From contig NZ_POXG01000005.1 in the NCBI RefSeq assembly GCF_003044565.1, forward strand, positions 62,001 to 126,000: a stretch of DNA of 64,000 bases, given 5' to 3'. This DNA is from Neisseria sicca. GTDB taxonomy: Bacteria; Pseudomonadota; Gammaproteobacteria; Burkholderiales; Neisseriaceae. Within the stretch, counting starts at the first letter, position 1, and each line of letters starts with the position of its first letter. The translations under genes and the position numbers were made by a program. This document shows positions 1 to 5,860 of this stretch, in pieces. The notes beneath the pieces are model-generated. The model did no database searches. It saw only the letters and a program-made list of their open reading frames with translations, and had not been told where the DNA came from.

Positions 1-62
1 TCAACAGCGCGGAACACGAAGAAGAGCGGCAGGAAGAAGACAGCCCGATAGCGCAGGCGTAA
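1..62 (+). CDS. 3' end of a CDS cut by the window start
   Basis: The frame starting at base 3 reads 19 residues rich in Glu, Gln and Asp (ending EEDSPIAQA) before a TAA at 60-62, followed by a DUS-pair terminator. Such an acidic, polar tail is typical of a disordered C-terminus. Too little is present to name the protein. Confidence 0.45.
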   Translation, partial: NSAEHEEERQEEDSPIAQA

Positions 63-80
63 ACAGGGTTTCTATAAACC

Positions 81-126
81 AAAAGGTCGTCTGAAAACCA
101 AATTCGGTTTTCAGACGACCTTTTTT
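81..126. terminator. DUS inverted-pair terminator
   Basis: AAAAGGTCGTCTGAAAAC and its reverse complement flank a short loop, with A and T runs outside. It can end transcription from both the upstream plus-strand gene and the minus-strand lipoprotein gene. Confidence 0.8.
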
Positions 127-140
127 GTCAAAACGACAAA

Positions 141-551
141 TTATTTAGCAGCGTCTTTCATTTTGTCCGCAGCTTCTTGAGTCGCATCAGCAGCTTTGTT
201 CAAAGTGTCTTTAGCAGCTTCAGTTGCCGCTTCTTTGGCTTTACCGGCAGCTTCTTTAGTTTCGGTTACTGCTTTATCAGCCGCTTCTTTTACATCGGTA
301 GCAGCTTTGTCAGCAGCTTCTTTAGTTTCAGTCACAGCTTTATCGGCACTTGCTTTCGCATCAGCAGCAGCGTCTTTGACTGTATCTTTTGCTTCTTGAG
401 TGGCAGAAGCAGCAGAATCAGCGGCAGAAGCTGCGGTGTTTTTAACATCGGACGCAACGGCTTGAGCTGCTTCCTTAGTCTCTTGCTTGGCTTCTTGGGA
501 ACAAGCCGCCAGAGCAGCCGCCATCATCGCAGCGATCAGTAATTTTTTCAT
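141..551 (-). CDS. Repeat-rich alanine/lysine lipoprotein
   Basis: 136 residues. A lipoprotein signal peptide ends in the lipobox LAAC (Cys17), so the mature protein should be lipid-anchored in the envelope. The rest is a low-complexity Ala/Lys/Glu/Asp chain with repeated units such as DKAVTETKEAA and ADKAATDVKEAA, which predicts a long amphipathic helix or coiled coil similar to LEA-type or Lpp-like spacers. The first 35 residues and the upstream DNA are nearly the same as those of the cytochrome lipoprotein at 1160-1699, so the two are paralogues. It is transcribed divergently from tRNA-Lys. Enzymatic function is unlikely; a structural or stress role in the periplasm is inference. Confidence 0.85.
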   Translation of the reverse strand: MKKLLIAAMMAAALAACSQEAKQETKEAAQAVASDVKNTAASAADSAASATQEAKDTVKDAAADAKASADKAVTETKEAADKAATDVKEAADKAVTETKEAAGKAKEAATEAAKDTLNKAADATQEAADKMKDAAK

Positions 552-712
552 GTCCTATCCTTCTTGAGTTTTTTGGTTAAGATTTTGGTTAAAACACTGT
601 TTTAGATAAACAGCTGGAAAAATTGTAACACATATCATATTAATAATCTCTTCTATAAGATGATAAATGCCAATCTAAGTTCTGTTTTGTTCCAAAAAAA
701 TACAGAAAAACA

Positions 713-739
713 TTGACACCGCCCGGCTGTTTCTATAAA
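713..739 (+). promoter_or_regulatory. Sigma-70 promoter of tRNA-Lys
   Basis: TTGACA (713-718) and TATAAA (734-739) with a 15-bp spacer, ending 14 bp before the tRNA. A near-identical promoter occurs at 1857-1883. Confidence 0.7.
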
Positions 740-753
740 ATTCACAGCTTATC

Positions 754-829
754 GGGTCGTTAGCTCAGTCGGTAGAGCAGCGGACTTTTAATCCGTTGGT
801 CGAGCGTTCGAATCGCTCACGACCCACCA
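754..829 (+). tRNA. tRNA-Lys(UUU)
   Basis: A complete 76-nt cloverleaf. The acceptor GGGTCGT pairs with ACGACCC, the anticodon loop is CTTTTAA with anticodon TTT, the T arm contains GTTCGAATC, and the 3' CCA is encoded. It has its own promoter and terminator, so it is a single-gene unit. Confidence 0.97.
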
Positions 830-834
830 AATTT

Positions 835-866
835 AAAAAGCTGAGTTGAAAAACTCAGCTTTTTTA
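835..866 (+). terminator. Terminator of tRNA-Lys
   Basis: AAAAAGCTGAGTT and AACTCAGCTTTTTT flank a GAAA loop immediately after the tRNA, giving an intrinsic terminator with a U tract. Confidence 0.9.
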
Positions 867-1110
867 TTGTCTTTCGTACTTACAATCCCGATTCTGAAAT
901 CCAAGCTGTGCCATCATTAATCAAAGAAACAGGTCGTCTGAAAACGGGATGATGTTTCAGACGAGCTTCCATTAGCCTCCTGTGTAGCGATGGAAGTAAG
1001 TTTAAATCAGGATAATGAGAAGCAACGCCGTACTGGTTTCAACTTAATCCGTCATATCATTTCTAATCAAAACGAACCCGAACCATCCCTGCTTTTAGCC
1101 GTAGTCCACC
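867..1110. repeat. Intergenic stretch with a DUS pair and a decayed CREE
   Basis: There is no gene here. At 931-966 a DUS faces an imperfect inverted DUS. At about 996-1050 a remnant keeps CREE landmarks (TTTAAATCAGGA, CAACGCCGTACTGGTTT, AACTTAATCC) but has lost the terminal repeats and the middle. Confidence 0.55.
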
Positions 1111-1147
1111 ATAGAAAAACGCACCTTATTGCAAGGTGCGTTTCTAT
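1111..1147. terminator. Terminator of the cytochrome lipoprotein gene
   Basis: ATAGAAAAACGCACCTT and its complement around an ATTG loop lie just beyond the stop codon of the minus-strand gene. It is nearly symmetrical, so it may work in both directions. Confidence 0.8.
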
Positions 1148-1159
1148 CATCTATACGAT

Positions 1160-1699
1160 TTAGAATTTACCGCCGGATTCATTAACCATGTAGTTAACCG
1201 CAGCTTTCACTTCGTCGTCGCTCAAACCTGCGTTGCCGCCTTTTGCCGGCATGGTGTTGAAGCCTTCGAGTGCGTGTTTGTACACGGTGTCTTTACCTTG
1301 TTTGATACGCGGAGCCCAGTCGTCATTTTTACCGACAACCGGAGCACCCGGGATGGTACCGCCGTGGCACATTTTACAGTTGGCTTCGAAAACGGCTTTT
1401 CCGTCCACTTTGGCAGAAGAAGCATCTTGTTTCGCGTCTGCAGGCGCAGCTTCTGTTTTCTCGGCAGGTTTGGCTTCAGAGGCAGCTTCTTTCACTTCTG
1501 ATGCGGCTTTGGCAGCAGTATCTTCTACTTTGCTTGCCGCTGCTTGAGCAGCAGAGGCAACGGTATCGGTAGCAGAAGCCGCAGCGTCTTTAACATCGGA
1601 GGCAACAGCGGTAGCTGCTTCCTTAGTTTCCTGTTTAGCCTCTTGAGAACAAGCTGTCAATGCAGCCATCATCATCGCAGCAATTAGTAATTTGTTCAT
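1160..1699 (-). CDS. Lipid-anchored cytochrome c (c5-like heme domain on a repeat linker)
   Basis: 179 residues. A lipobox (LTAC, Cys17) is followed by an Ala/Lys/Glu-rich linker to about residue 97 and then one cytochrome c domain. The heme site is CKMCH at 108-112, the likely axial Met is Met150 (TMPAKGG), and the C-terminus YMVNESGGKF resembles the c5 family. Electron transfer between the cytoplasmic-membrane oxidases and periplasmic partners is the expected role, with the flexible linker letting the heme domain reach across the periplasm. The signal peptide and first linker segment match the heme-free lipoprotein at 141-551, so it looks like a domain fusion after duplication. Confidence 0.88.
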   Translation of the reverse strand: MNKLLIAAMMMAALTACSQEAKQETKEAATAVASDVKDAAASATDTVASAAQAAASKVEDTAAKAASEVKEAASEAKPAEKTEAAPADAKQDASSAKVDGKAVFEANCKMCHGGTIPGAPVVGKNDDWAPRIKQGKDTVYKHALEGFNTMPAKGGNAGLSDDEVKAAVNYMVNESGGKF

Positions 1700-1856
1700 G
1701 TCCTATCCTTCTTAAATTTTTTTGGTTAAGGTACTGTTTATTAAACAGCTAAAAAAATTTTAACACATATAATATGAATGTTTTTACCGATGTAGCGGGT
1801 TGTAGTAATAAATATTGGTATAAGTCATATTTTGTGCTGAAAAAAGGTAGAAAATG

Positions 1857-1883
1857 TTGACACCGCACGACCATTCCTATAAA
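1857..1883 (+). promoter_or_regulatory. Promoter copy paralogous to that of tRNA-Lys
   Basis: TTGACACCGC (-35 TTGACA at 1857-1862) and CTATAAA (-10 TATAAA at 1878-1883) again have a 15-bp spacer, followed by CAGCTTAT as in the tRNA-Lys locus. It points at a hairpin RNA instead of a tRNA. Confidence 0.6.
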
Positions 1884-1889
1884 CCGCCA

Positions 1890-1985
1890 GCTTATTGGGC
1901 GGTTTGAACACTGTCTGCCGCGTCTTCAAATCCGCCCATATCCCGCCAAATTTCAAAAGCCGAGTTTAAAAACCCGGCTTTTTTA
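1890..1985 (+). ncRNA. Candidate small structured RNA (tRNA-Lys locus paralogue)
   Basis: Between a tRNA-type promoter and a terminator lies a strong hairpin at 1897-1937: GGGCGGTTTGAA pairs with TTCAAATCCGCCC with one bulged base, leaving a 16-nt loop. A tRNA-like TCCCGCCA follows, then the terminator at 1955-1984. No cloverleaf can be drawn, so it is either a collapsed tRNA gene or a separate small RNA. Expression is inferred from the preserved promoter and terminator only. Confidence 0.45.
1955..1984 (+). terminator. Terminator of the candidate small RNA
   Basis: AAAAGCCGAGTT pairs with AACCCGGCTTTT (one mismatch) and ends in a T run. It is the counterpart of the tRNA-Lys terminator. Confidence 0.65.
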
Positions 1986-2047
1986 TGGGCTTTCCACTTC
2001 ATAGAAAATTCATCTTCAACGGCGATCAATCCGTGCTTCCTCTTATG

Positions 2048-2093
2048 AAAAAGGTCGTCTGAAATCCAATATTGGGTTTCAGACGACCTTTTT
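2048..2093. terminator. DUS-pair terminator of the ECF operon
   Basis: Inverted AGGTCGTCTGAAA copies with flanking A/T runs lie 17 bp beyond the stop codon of the anti-sigma gene. Confidence 0.75.
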
Positions 2094-2109
2094 ACCTTAT
2101 CCGCCAGCC

Positions 2110-2280
2110 TCAAAACATTTTTTTCATGGCTTTATGAATAAGGTCAAGCTGTTTTTTATATTCGCGACAATGGGGACAGATCAGCAGGTGGCTGCCTAAA
2201 AAGACACGTTCGGGAACGGTCAGGCGGGTTTCGTCCTGTTTTTTGGAGAGCAGGTAGGCGGCTTTGCGGCATTTGTTCAT
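2110..2280 (-). CDS. mseR: Small zinc-binding anti-sigma factor (MseR-like)
   Basis: 56 residues, beginning MNKCRKAAYLLSKKQD and ending HKAMKKMF. It has Cys4, His31 and a CPHC pair (residues 35-38), the pattern of zinc-finger (ZAS) anti-sigma factors. It starts 18 bp after the ECF sigma gene, the usual arrangement for a cognate pair. In N. meningitidis the matching protein MseR holds the sigma factor and is reported to respond to methionine oxidation; this one is also Met-containing near its C-terminus. It should be cytoplasmic, since no membrane segment is present. The assignment rests on context and motif. Confidence 0.8.
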   Translation of the reverse strand: MNKCRKAAYLLSKKQDETRLTVPERVFLGSHLLICPHCREYKKQLDLIHKAMKKMF

Positions 2281-2298
2281 CGTGGTTTCCTAACTGGC

Positions 2299-2889
2299 TT
2301 AACCGGCATGTTCTGCATTGCCGAACCATTTGATTTGCAGGCATTGGCGCAGGGTTTCGCGGGCGCGGTGCATGATGGTGTGGTAGTTGGACGTGCTGAT
2401 GCCGCATTGCTCGCGGATTTCATCGGACGAGAAGCCGAGGATTTCTTTCATGGTAAACACGCGGGCGGTGTTTTCGGGCATTTGATAGAGGCAGGTTTGC
2501 AGAACCTGGCAAAATTCTTTGTTATCCAACGTTTTTTCGGGCGAAGTCCAAGTTTGCGGATGGCCGTCCGCCGTCCAATGTCCGTCTGACAAAAACCGTT
2601 CTTCAAAGACTTCGTCCAACATTTCTTCCGCAGGCGTGGCGAATACTTCGCGCTGCCGTCCGATTTGGCGCAGACAGTCGGTAATTTTGTTTTTCAAAAT
2701 GGCAAACAACCAACTGCCCACTTGTGCATCTCCTTTAAAACCTTCGGCAGCACGGTAGGCGGAAAGCATGGTTTCCTGCACAAGGTCTTCCGCCAAATCG
2801 GGGCGGTCGGGCAACTGGATGCGGGCGAAACGCAGGAGCAGCTTGCGGGATTCGGCAAGTTCGGCGTCAGTCAATTCGGGGAGGGACAT
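2299..2889 (-). CDS. ECF-type RNA polymerase sigma factor
   Basis: 196 residues, normal for a group-4 sigma factor. Region 2 is at about 25-95 (LAEDLVQETMLSAYRAAEGF, then GSWLFAILKNKITDCLR). Region 4 is at about 140-190 with a helix-turn-helix (GFSSDEIREQCGISTSNYHT, then RARETLRQCL). It matches the Neisseria Ecf/sigma-E factor that controls msrAB and the neighbouring DUF692 operon. Its likely target promoter TGTAAG-N16-CGTCTAATC occurs twice in this window (5714-5744 and 45632-45662). It is separated by about 300 bp from the upstream DUF2063 gene, so it may also be transcribed on its own. Confidence 0.92.
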   Translation of the reverse strand: MSLPELTDAELAESRKLLLRFARIQLPDRPDLAEDLVQETMLSAYRAAEGFKGDAQVGSWLFAILKNKITDCLRQIGRQREVFATPAEEMLDEVFEERFLSDGHWTADGHPQTWTSPEKTLDNKEFCQVLQTCLYQMPENTARVFTMKEILGFSSDEIREQCGISTSNYHTIMHRARETLRQCLQIKWFGNAEHAG

Positions 2890-3198
2890 AATGTATCAGC
2901 ATTGAATGAATTATTGCTATGAGCTTCTGATTTTACGCTGATACTGAGCATGTGTGTCATCAAATACATAAACGATTACGTAGCTTTTTGTTTTTCGTTA
3001 ACCGGCTGCGTGCATTTTCAGACGACCTGCCAAGCCTTTTAGCGGGTCTTTACCCCCAATATAAAAAAGGTCGTCTGAAAACAGTAAAGGCCGCCGACAT
3101 TTCGATTTCTGCCTGTCTCTGTGCCGTTTCCTTCGGGAAGGGGGGACGATAGTGCGCTTTTATAGGAATTTCCTGCCCACTACGTCAATTCGATCATT
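2890..3198. other. Intergenic stretch inside the ECF operon
   Basis: 309 bp without a gene. Half-DUS copies at about 3017-3029 and 3067-3079 can pair over a 40-nt loop, and a third DUS lies close to the DUF2063 stop. No ECF-type promoter motif like that at 5714-5744 is visible here. Confidence 0.5.
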
Positions 3199-3909
3199 TC
3201 AGACGACCTCGGCTGATGCGGCAACCAAAATGCCTTGTTCCAGCCAGTCCGACCATTTTTGCGTTAAGGCATCCTGCCAGCCGTTTTCAGACGACATAAA
3301 CTCTGCCAGCATGGTTTGCAGGCCGTTCAGGGAGGTGGGCGTGTCTGCCAACGTTTCCAGCAATAATGCGTCGAAATCGTCGAAATCGTCGAGGATTTGG
3401 TACATCACGTCGTCTTCGCTGTCTCGCCACACCAAAACGGCGGTTTCCACCGCCTGCAATTCGTCGGTAACATCATACTGATAACGGCGCACAAAGGTAG
3501 CAGGAGAAAGGGTATACGCCAAATCGTCTGAATCGGCGGGCGGGGTTTGGCTGTCGGTTTGTGCGACTTCGGCGAGCAGTTGGGTGTGTTCGAAGTCCAT
3601 CAGTGCCAAGAGGTCGTCTGAAAGCGGCAAGCTTTGGCAGTATTGGAGGAACTCGCCGGCAATTTCTTGAAAATAAGGGGTTTGGGCGCGCGCGTCTCGG
3701 ATGAAGCCTTCTTTCAGACGACCCCATTCTTCGCTGTCGAGATATTGCGGCGTTTCGGTATAACAGCGGTCAATGAAGCTGTGGATATTGTTGCGTATCA
3801 GGCGGATATAGACGTTCAATCGGTCTTGCGGCAGTCCGGCGGCGGCTTCGCCCTCGCGTATGGCTTGGGCGAAACGGTGTTGGTATTGGGCGGAGGTTTC
3901 AGGCTGCAC
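3199..3909 (-). CDS. DUF2063 partner protein of the MNIO enzyme (BufC/HvfC-like)
   Basis: 236 residues. The start chosen is a GTG at 3907-3909, preceded by AAAGGA 8 nt upstream; it overlaps the end of the DUF692 gene by 11 bp, implying translational coupling. ATG codons further upstream lie inside the DUF692 gene and give a shadow frame. The N-terminal helical region contains [16 protein letters not shown] and the family's RxYRNN-like stretch ([14 protein letters not shown]), followed by a long acidic C-terminal half. DUF2063 proteins bind the precursor peptide and present it to the DUF692 oxidase. The protein carries several embedded DUS-like stretches, common in this genome. Confidence 0.85.
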   Translation of the reverse strand: MQPETSAQYQHRFAQAIREGEAAAGLPQDRLNVYIRLIRNNIHSFIDRCYTETPQYLDSEEWGRLKEGFIRDARAQTPYFQEIAGEFLQYCQSLPLSDDLLALMDFEHTQLLAEVAQTDSQTPPADSDDLAYTLSPATFVRRYQYDVTDELQAVETAVLVWRDSEDDVMYQILDDFDDFDALLLETLADTPTSLNGLQTMLAEFMSSENGWQDALTQKWSDWLEQGILVAASAEVV

Positions 3910-4741
3910 GGCGGTATTCCTTTCCGGCGCGCGTTTGATATTCGGCGATTTTGGCGACTTCGGCTTCGAGTTCGGCAAAAGGCGGAAAATTGAAATCGCG
4001 TTCCAACAGGGTGGGCGGGATGGTCGGCAGCTTGGTGTAGGCGAGTTCGAGCAAGTCCCACACGGTCGGTAAAACCGCCGCGCCGTGGGTATCAATCAAC
4101 AATTCGGGCGTTTCGACGTCGTGTCCGGCGATGTGGATGTAGCACACGCGCTCTGCGTCAACGTTTTCTAAAAAGGTTTCGGGCGACAACAGACCGTGAT
4201 TAACGGCGTTAACGTAGATATTGTTCACATCGAGATGAATGCCGCAGTCGGCTTCGCGTGCAACGGCGTTGAGGAACTCGACTTCGTTCATTTCGGCAAG
4301 CGGGGAATGCAGGTAGTAGGAGGTGTTTTCTACGGCGATGCGGCAGCCCAACCGGTCTTGCACTTCGCGGATACGCCGCGCGGTATGCCGCACCATTTCT
4401 TCGGTGAAGGGCAGCGGCAACAGGTCGTAGAGATGACCGCCGTCGTGGCAGTAACTTAAATGGTCGGAGAAAAACGTGCAATCGTAACAGCGCATCATTT
4501 CTTTGATGCCGTCTATCAAGGCGGTATCCAGCGGGGCTTGTCCGCCCAGCGACATGGATAATCCGTGCAACGCCAGCGGCAGCCGTTCCGCCACGCGGTC
4601 AAACTGTTTGCGCGCCTTGCCGCCCATTTTCAGCCAGTTTTCGGGTGCGGCTTCGATAAAGCGTATCGGGCTGTCGTCTGAAAGCGAGAGGAAGTCTTCC
4701 GCCAAGTCGCGGCGGTAGCCTAAGCCTGCGTGTTGAATCAT
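3899..4741 (-). CDS. DUF692 multinuclear non-heme iron oxidative enzyme (MNIO; BufB/HvfB-like)
   Basis: 280 residues, a TIM-barrel metal enzyme of the DUF692 family. Probable iron ligands are visible in order: His59 (ALHG), Asp93-His94 (SDHLSYC), Glu138-Asn139 (VENTSYY), His169/Asp171/Asn173 (HLDVNN), His203/His207 (HIAGH), Asp217/His219 (DTHG) and Glu247/Asp249 (LERDF). MNIOs oxidise cysteines of ribosomal peptides; relatives acting on EGKCG motifs install copper-binding oxazolone/thioamide or thiooxazole groups. The substrate here should be the Cys-rich peptide encoded just upstream, with a strong hairpin (4806-4841) between the two genes. Confidence 0.92.
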   Translation of the reverse strand: MIQHAGLGYRRDLAEDFLSLSDDSPIRFIEAAPENWLKMGGKARKQFDRVAERLPLALHGLSMSLGGQAPLDTALIDGIKEMMRCYDCTFFSDHLSYCHDGGHLYDLLPLPFTEEMVRHTARRIREVQDRLGCRIAVENTSYYLHSPLAEMNEVEFLNAVAREADCGIHLDVNNIYVNAVNHGLLSPETFLENVDAERVCYIHIAGHDVETPELLIDTHGAAVLPTVWDLLELAYTKLPTIPPTLLERDFNFPPFAELEAEVAKIAEYQTRAGKEYRRAA

Positions 4742-4805
4742 GATGTTGCTCCGTTTTGGATGGTGTTCCGACGGTTTTGGTACGAAATTGCTGTCAAAAT
4801 CAGAT

Positions 4806-4841
4806 AAAAAGCCGCATTTATCAATAAAATGCGGCTTTTTG
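4806..4841 (-). terminator. Intra-operon attenuator between precursor and MNIO genes
   Basis: AAAAAGCCGCATTT and its complement form a 14-bp stem with a short loop and a T run on both sides, 8 bp after the precursor gene. Partial termination here would make more peptide than enzyme, as is common in RiPP operons. Confidence 0.75.
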
Positions 4842-4848
4842 TTTCAAA

Positions 4849-5145
4849 TTACAGGGAACCGCATTTGCCTTCGCCGCATTTGCCTTCAACTGCTTTAGCT
4901 TTGGCTTTTGCTGCTTTGGCGTTTTTAGCGGGGGCTTTTTTTACGGTTGAAGCGCATTTGCCTTCGCCTGCTTTAGAAGCAGCGCCGCCGCATGAACCTT
5001 CAGCAGCTTTAGCCGCACCGCAAGAGCCTTGAGCAGATTTCTGAACGCCTGCTTTGCTGCTTACCGGTTTGTCAGCGGCAACAACGCCGGCAGCCAAAGA
5101 CAAAGACAAAGCACCTGCAAGGGCAGCGGCTACATTTTTTTTCAT
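4849..5145 (-). CDS. Cys-rich RiPP precursor (bufferin/HvfA-like, DUF2282-type)
   Basis: 98 residues with a Sec signal peptide (about 1-24, ending GVVAA). The mature part is Ala/Lys-rich and has five cysteines (42, 52, 64, 90, 95), each in a Gly-x-Cys setting: QGSCG, EGSCG, EGKCA, EGKCG, EGKCG. EGKCG is the motif modified by MNIO enzymes in Haemophilus HvfA and in bufferins to give periplasmic copper-binding peptides. A Shine-Dalgarno AAAGGAAATC precedes the ATG. It lies between DoxX and the MNIO gene. Modification of each Cys is inferred from family knowledge. The first two motifs deviate (Ser for Lys), so they may be poorer substrates. Confidence 0.88.
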   Translation of the reverse strand: MKKNVAAALAGALSLSLAAGVVAADKPVSSKAGVQKSAQGSCGAAKAAEGSCGGAASKAGEGKCASTVKKAPAKNAKAAKAKAKAVEGKCGEGKCGSL

Positions 5146-5226
5146 ATTGATTTCCTTTTTAAAGTATCAAGTTAAACAGATTAAGAATTTGAGTTGGCGC
5201 GTTTAAAGTCCGCTCCCCGACCTTTT

Positions 5227-5691
5227 TCATTGATTTCCGACGCGGCATTTCGGGCAAAAACGTTTTTTCAACAGTGCATCCAGCGATAAACAGCCCGCGC
5301 CTTGTAGCAGAATCGGGATTAAAACCACGATATAAATCAAAGCCATTTTATAGCCGTTGTCGCAGACATTATAACCCGCACCCGCATGGACTGCCGCCCA
5401 TGCTACGCCCGTTACAATAATTAATCCCAAGGCAGACAGGCGGGTTGCCAATCCTAAAAGCAGCAAAACCGGAAAAACCAGCTCCGCCCACATCGCCAAG
5501 TTCCAATTCATGCTGTCGGGCAGCAGATAAAACGGAAAGGGGAATTGGTCGTTGATTTCGGCAAACCAGTTTTCGCCGCTCCATTTCTGCATGCCCGCTT
5601 CCCAAAATTCGTAAGCAGCAAACAGGCGCAAAACCAATAAACCTAAAGCCGATTGCCACGGGGCTGTGATATTCGTTTTCATCATAACCAT
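5227..5691 (-). CDS. DoxX-family membrane protein, first gene of the copper-peptide operon
   Basis: 154 residues with about four membrane helices (at about 10-28, 62-85, 88-108 and 115-135), typical of DoxX/BufD. The C-terminus FCPKCRVGNQ carries a CxxC pair. It is the first gene behind the ECF promoter at 5714-5744. The start may be the ATG at 5691 or one of the two ATGs within the next 9 bp (MVMM), which cannot be decided. DoxX members often accompany DUF692 genes, where their role is uncertain; helping to handle oxidants or the peptide at the membrane is inference. Confidence 0.85.
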   Translation of the reverse strand: MVMMKTNITAPWQSALGLLVLRLFAAYEFWEAGMQKWSGENWFAEINDQFPFPFYLLPDSMNWNLAMWAELVFPVLLLLGLATRLSALGLIIVTGVAWAAVHAGAGYNVCDNGYKMALIYIVVLIPILLQGAGCLSLDALLKKRFCPKCRVGNQ

Positions 5692-5713
5692 TTCATAAAA
5701 TCATTTCATACCC

Positions 5714-5744
5714 GATTAGACGCGGCAGCTTGAAAATGCTTACA
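5714..5744 (-). promoter_or_regulatory. ECF sigma-dependent promoter of the doxX-precursor-MNIO operon
   Basis: On the minus strand: TGTAAG (5739-5744), a 16-bp spacer and CGTCTAATC (5714-5722). The same motif with the same spacer lies upstream of msrAB at 45632-45662. The start of transcription would be about 15 bp before the first ATG. Confidence 0.8.
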
Positions 5745-5798
5745 AGCCAATTGAAAAAATTTTGTTTGTTATTGTTTTATAACGATATTAATATTCAG

Positions 5799-5843
5799 AA
5801 GGTCGTCTGAAAACAGGTTTTCAAGGTTTCAGACGACCTTTTT
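5799..5843. terminator. DUS-pair terminator of recQ
   Basis: Inverted AGGTCGTCTGAAAAC copies followed by a T run lie 18 bp beyond the recQ stop codon. Confidence 0.75.
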
Positions 5844-5860
5844 CTATATCTTTTAAACCG

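Noticed and set aside
177..542. Plus-strand open frames opposite the repeat lipoproteins
   Set aside because: They are antisense shadows of low-complexity Ala/Lys codons, with no ribosome-binding site or plausible protein character.
1892..2113. 73-residue minus-strand frame
   Set aside because: It reads through a DUS pair, the candidate RNA and its terminator; the DUS gives the recurring SSETQ...SDDL peptide seen in all such false frames.
4095..4462. Longer N-terminus for the DUF2063 protein
   Set aside because: It would lie fully inside the DUF692 gene in another frame; the GTG at 3907-3909 with its Shine-Dalgarno explains the start.
3899..4741. Xylose isomerase-like sugar enzyme
   Set aside because: The TIM-barrel resemblance is real, but the ligand set and the DUF2063/Cys-peptide context identify DUF692.
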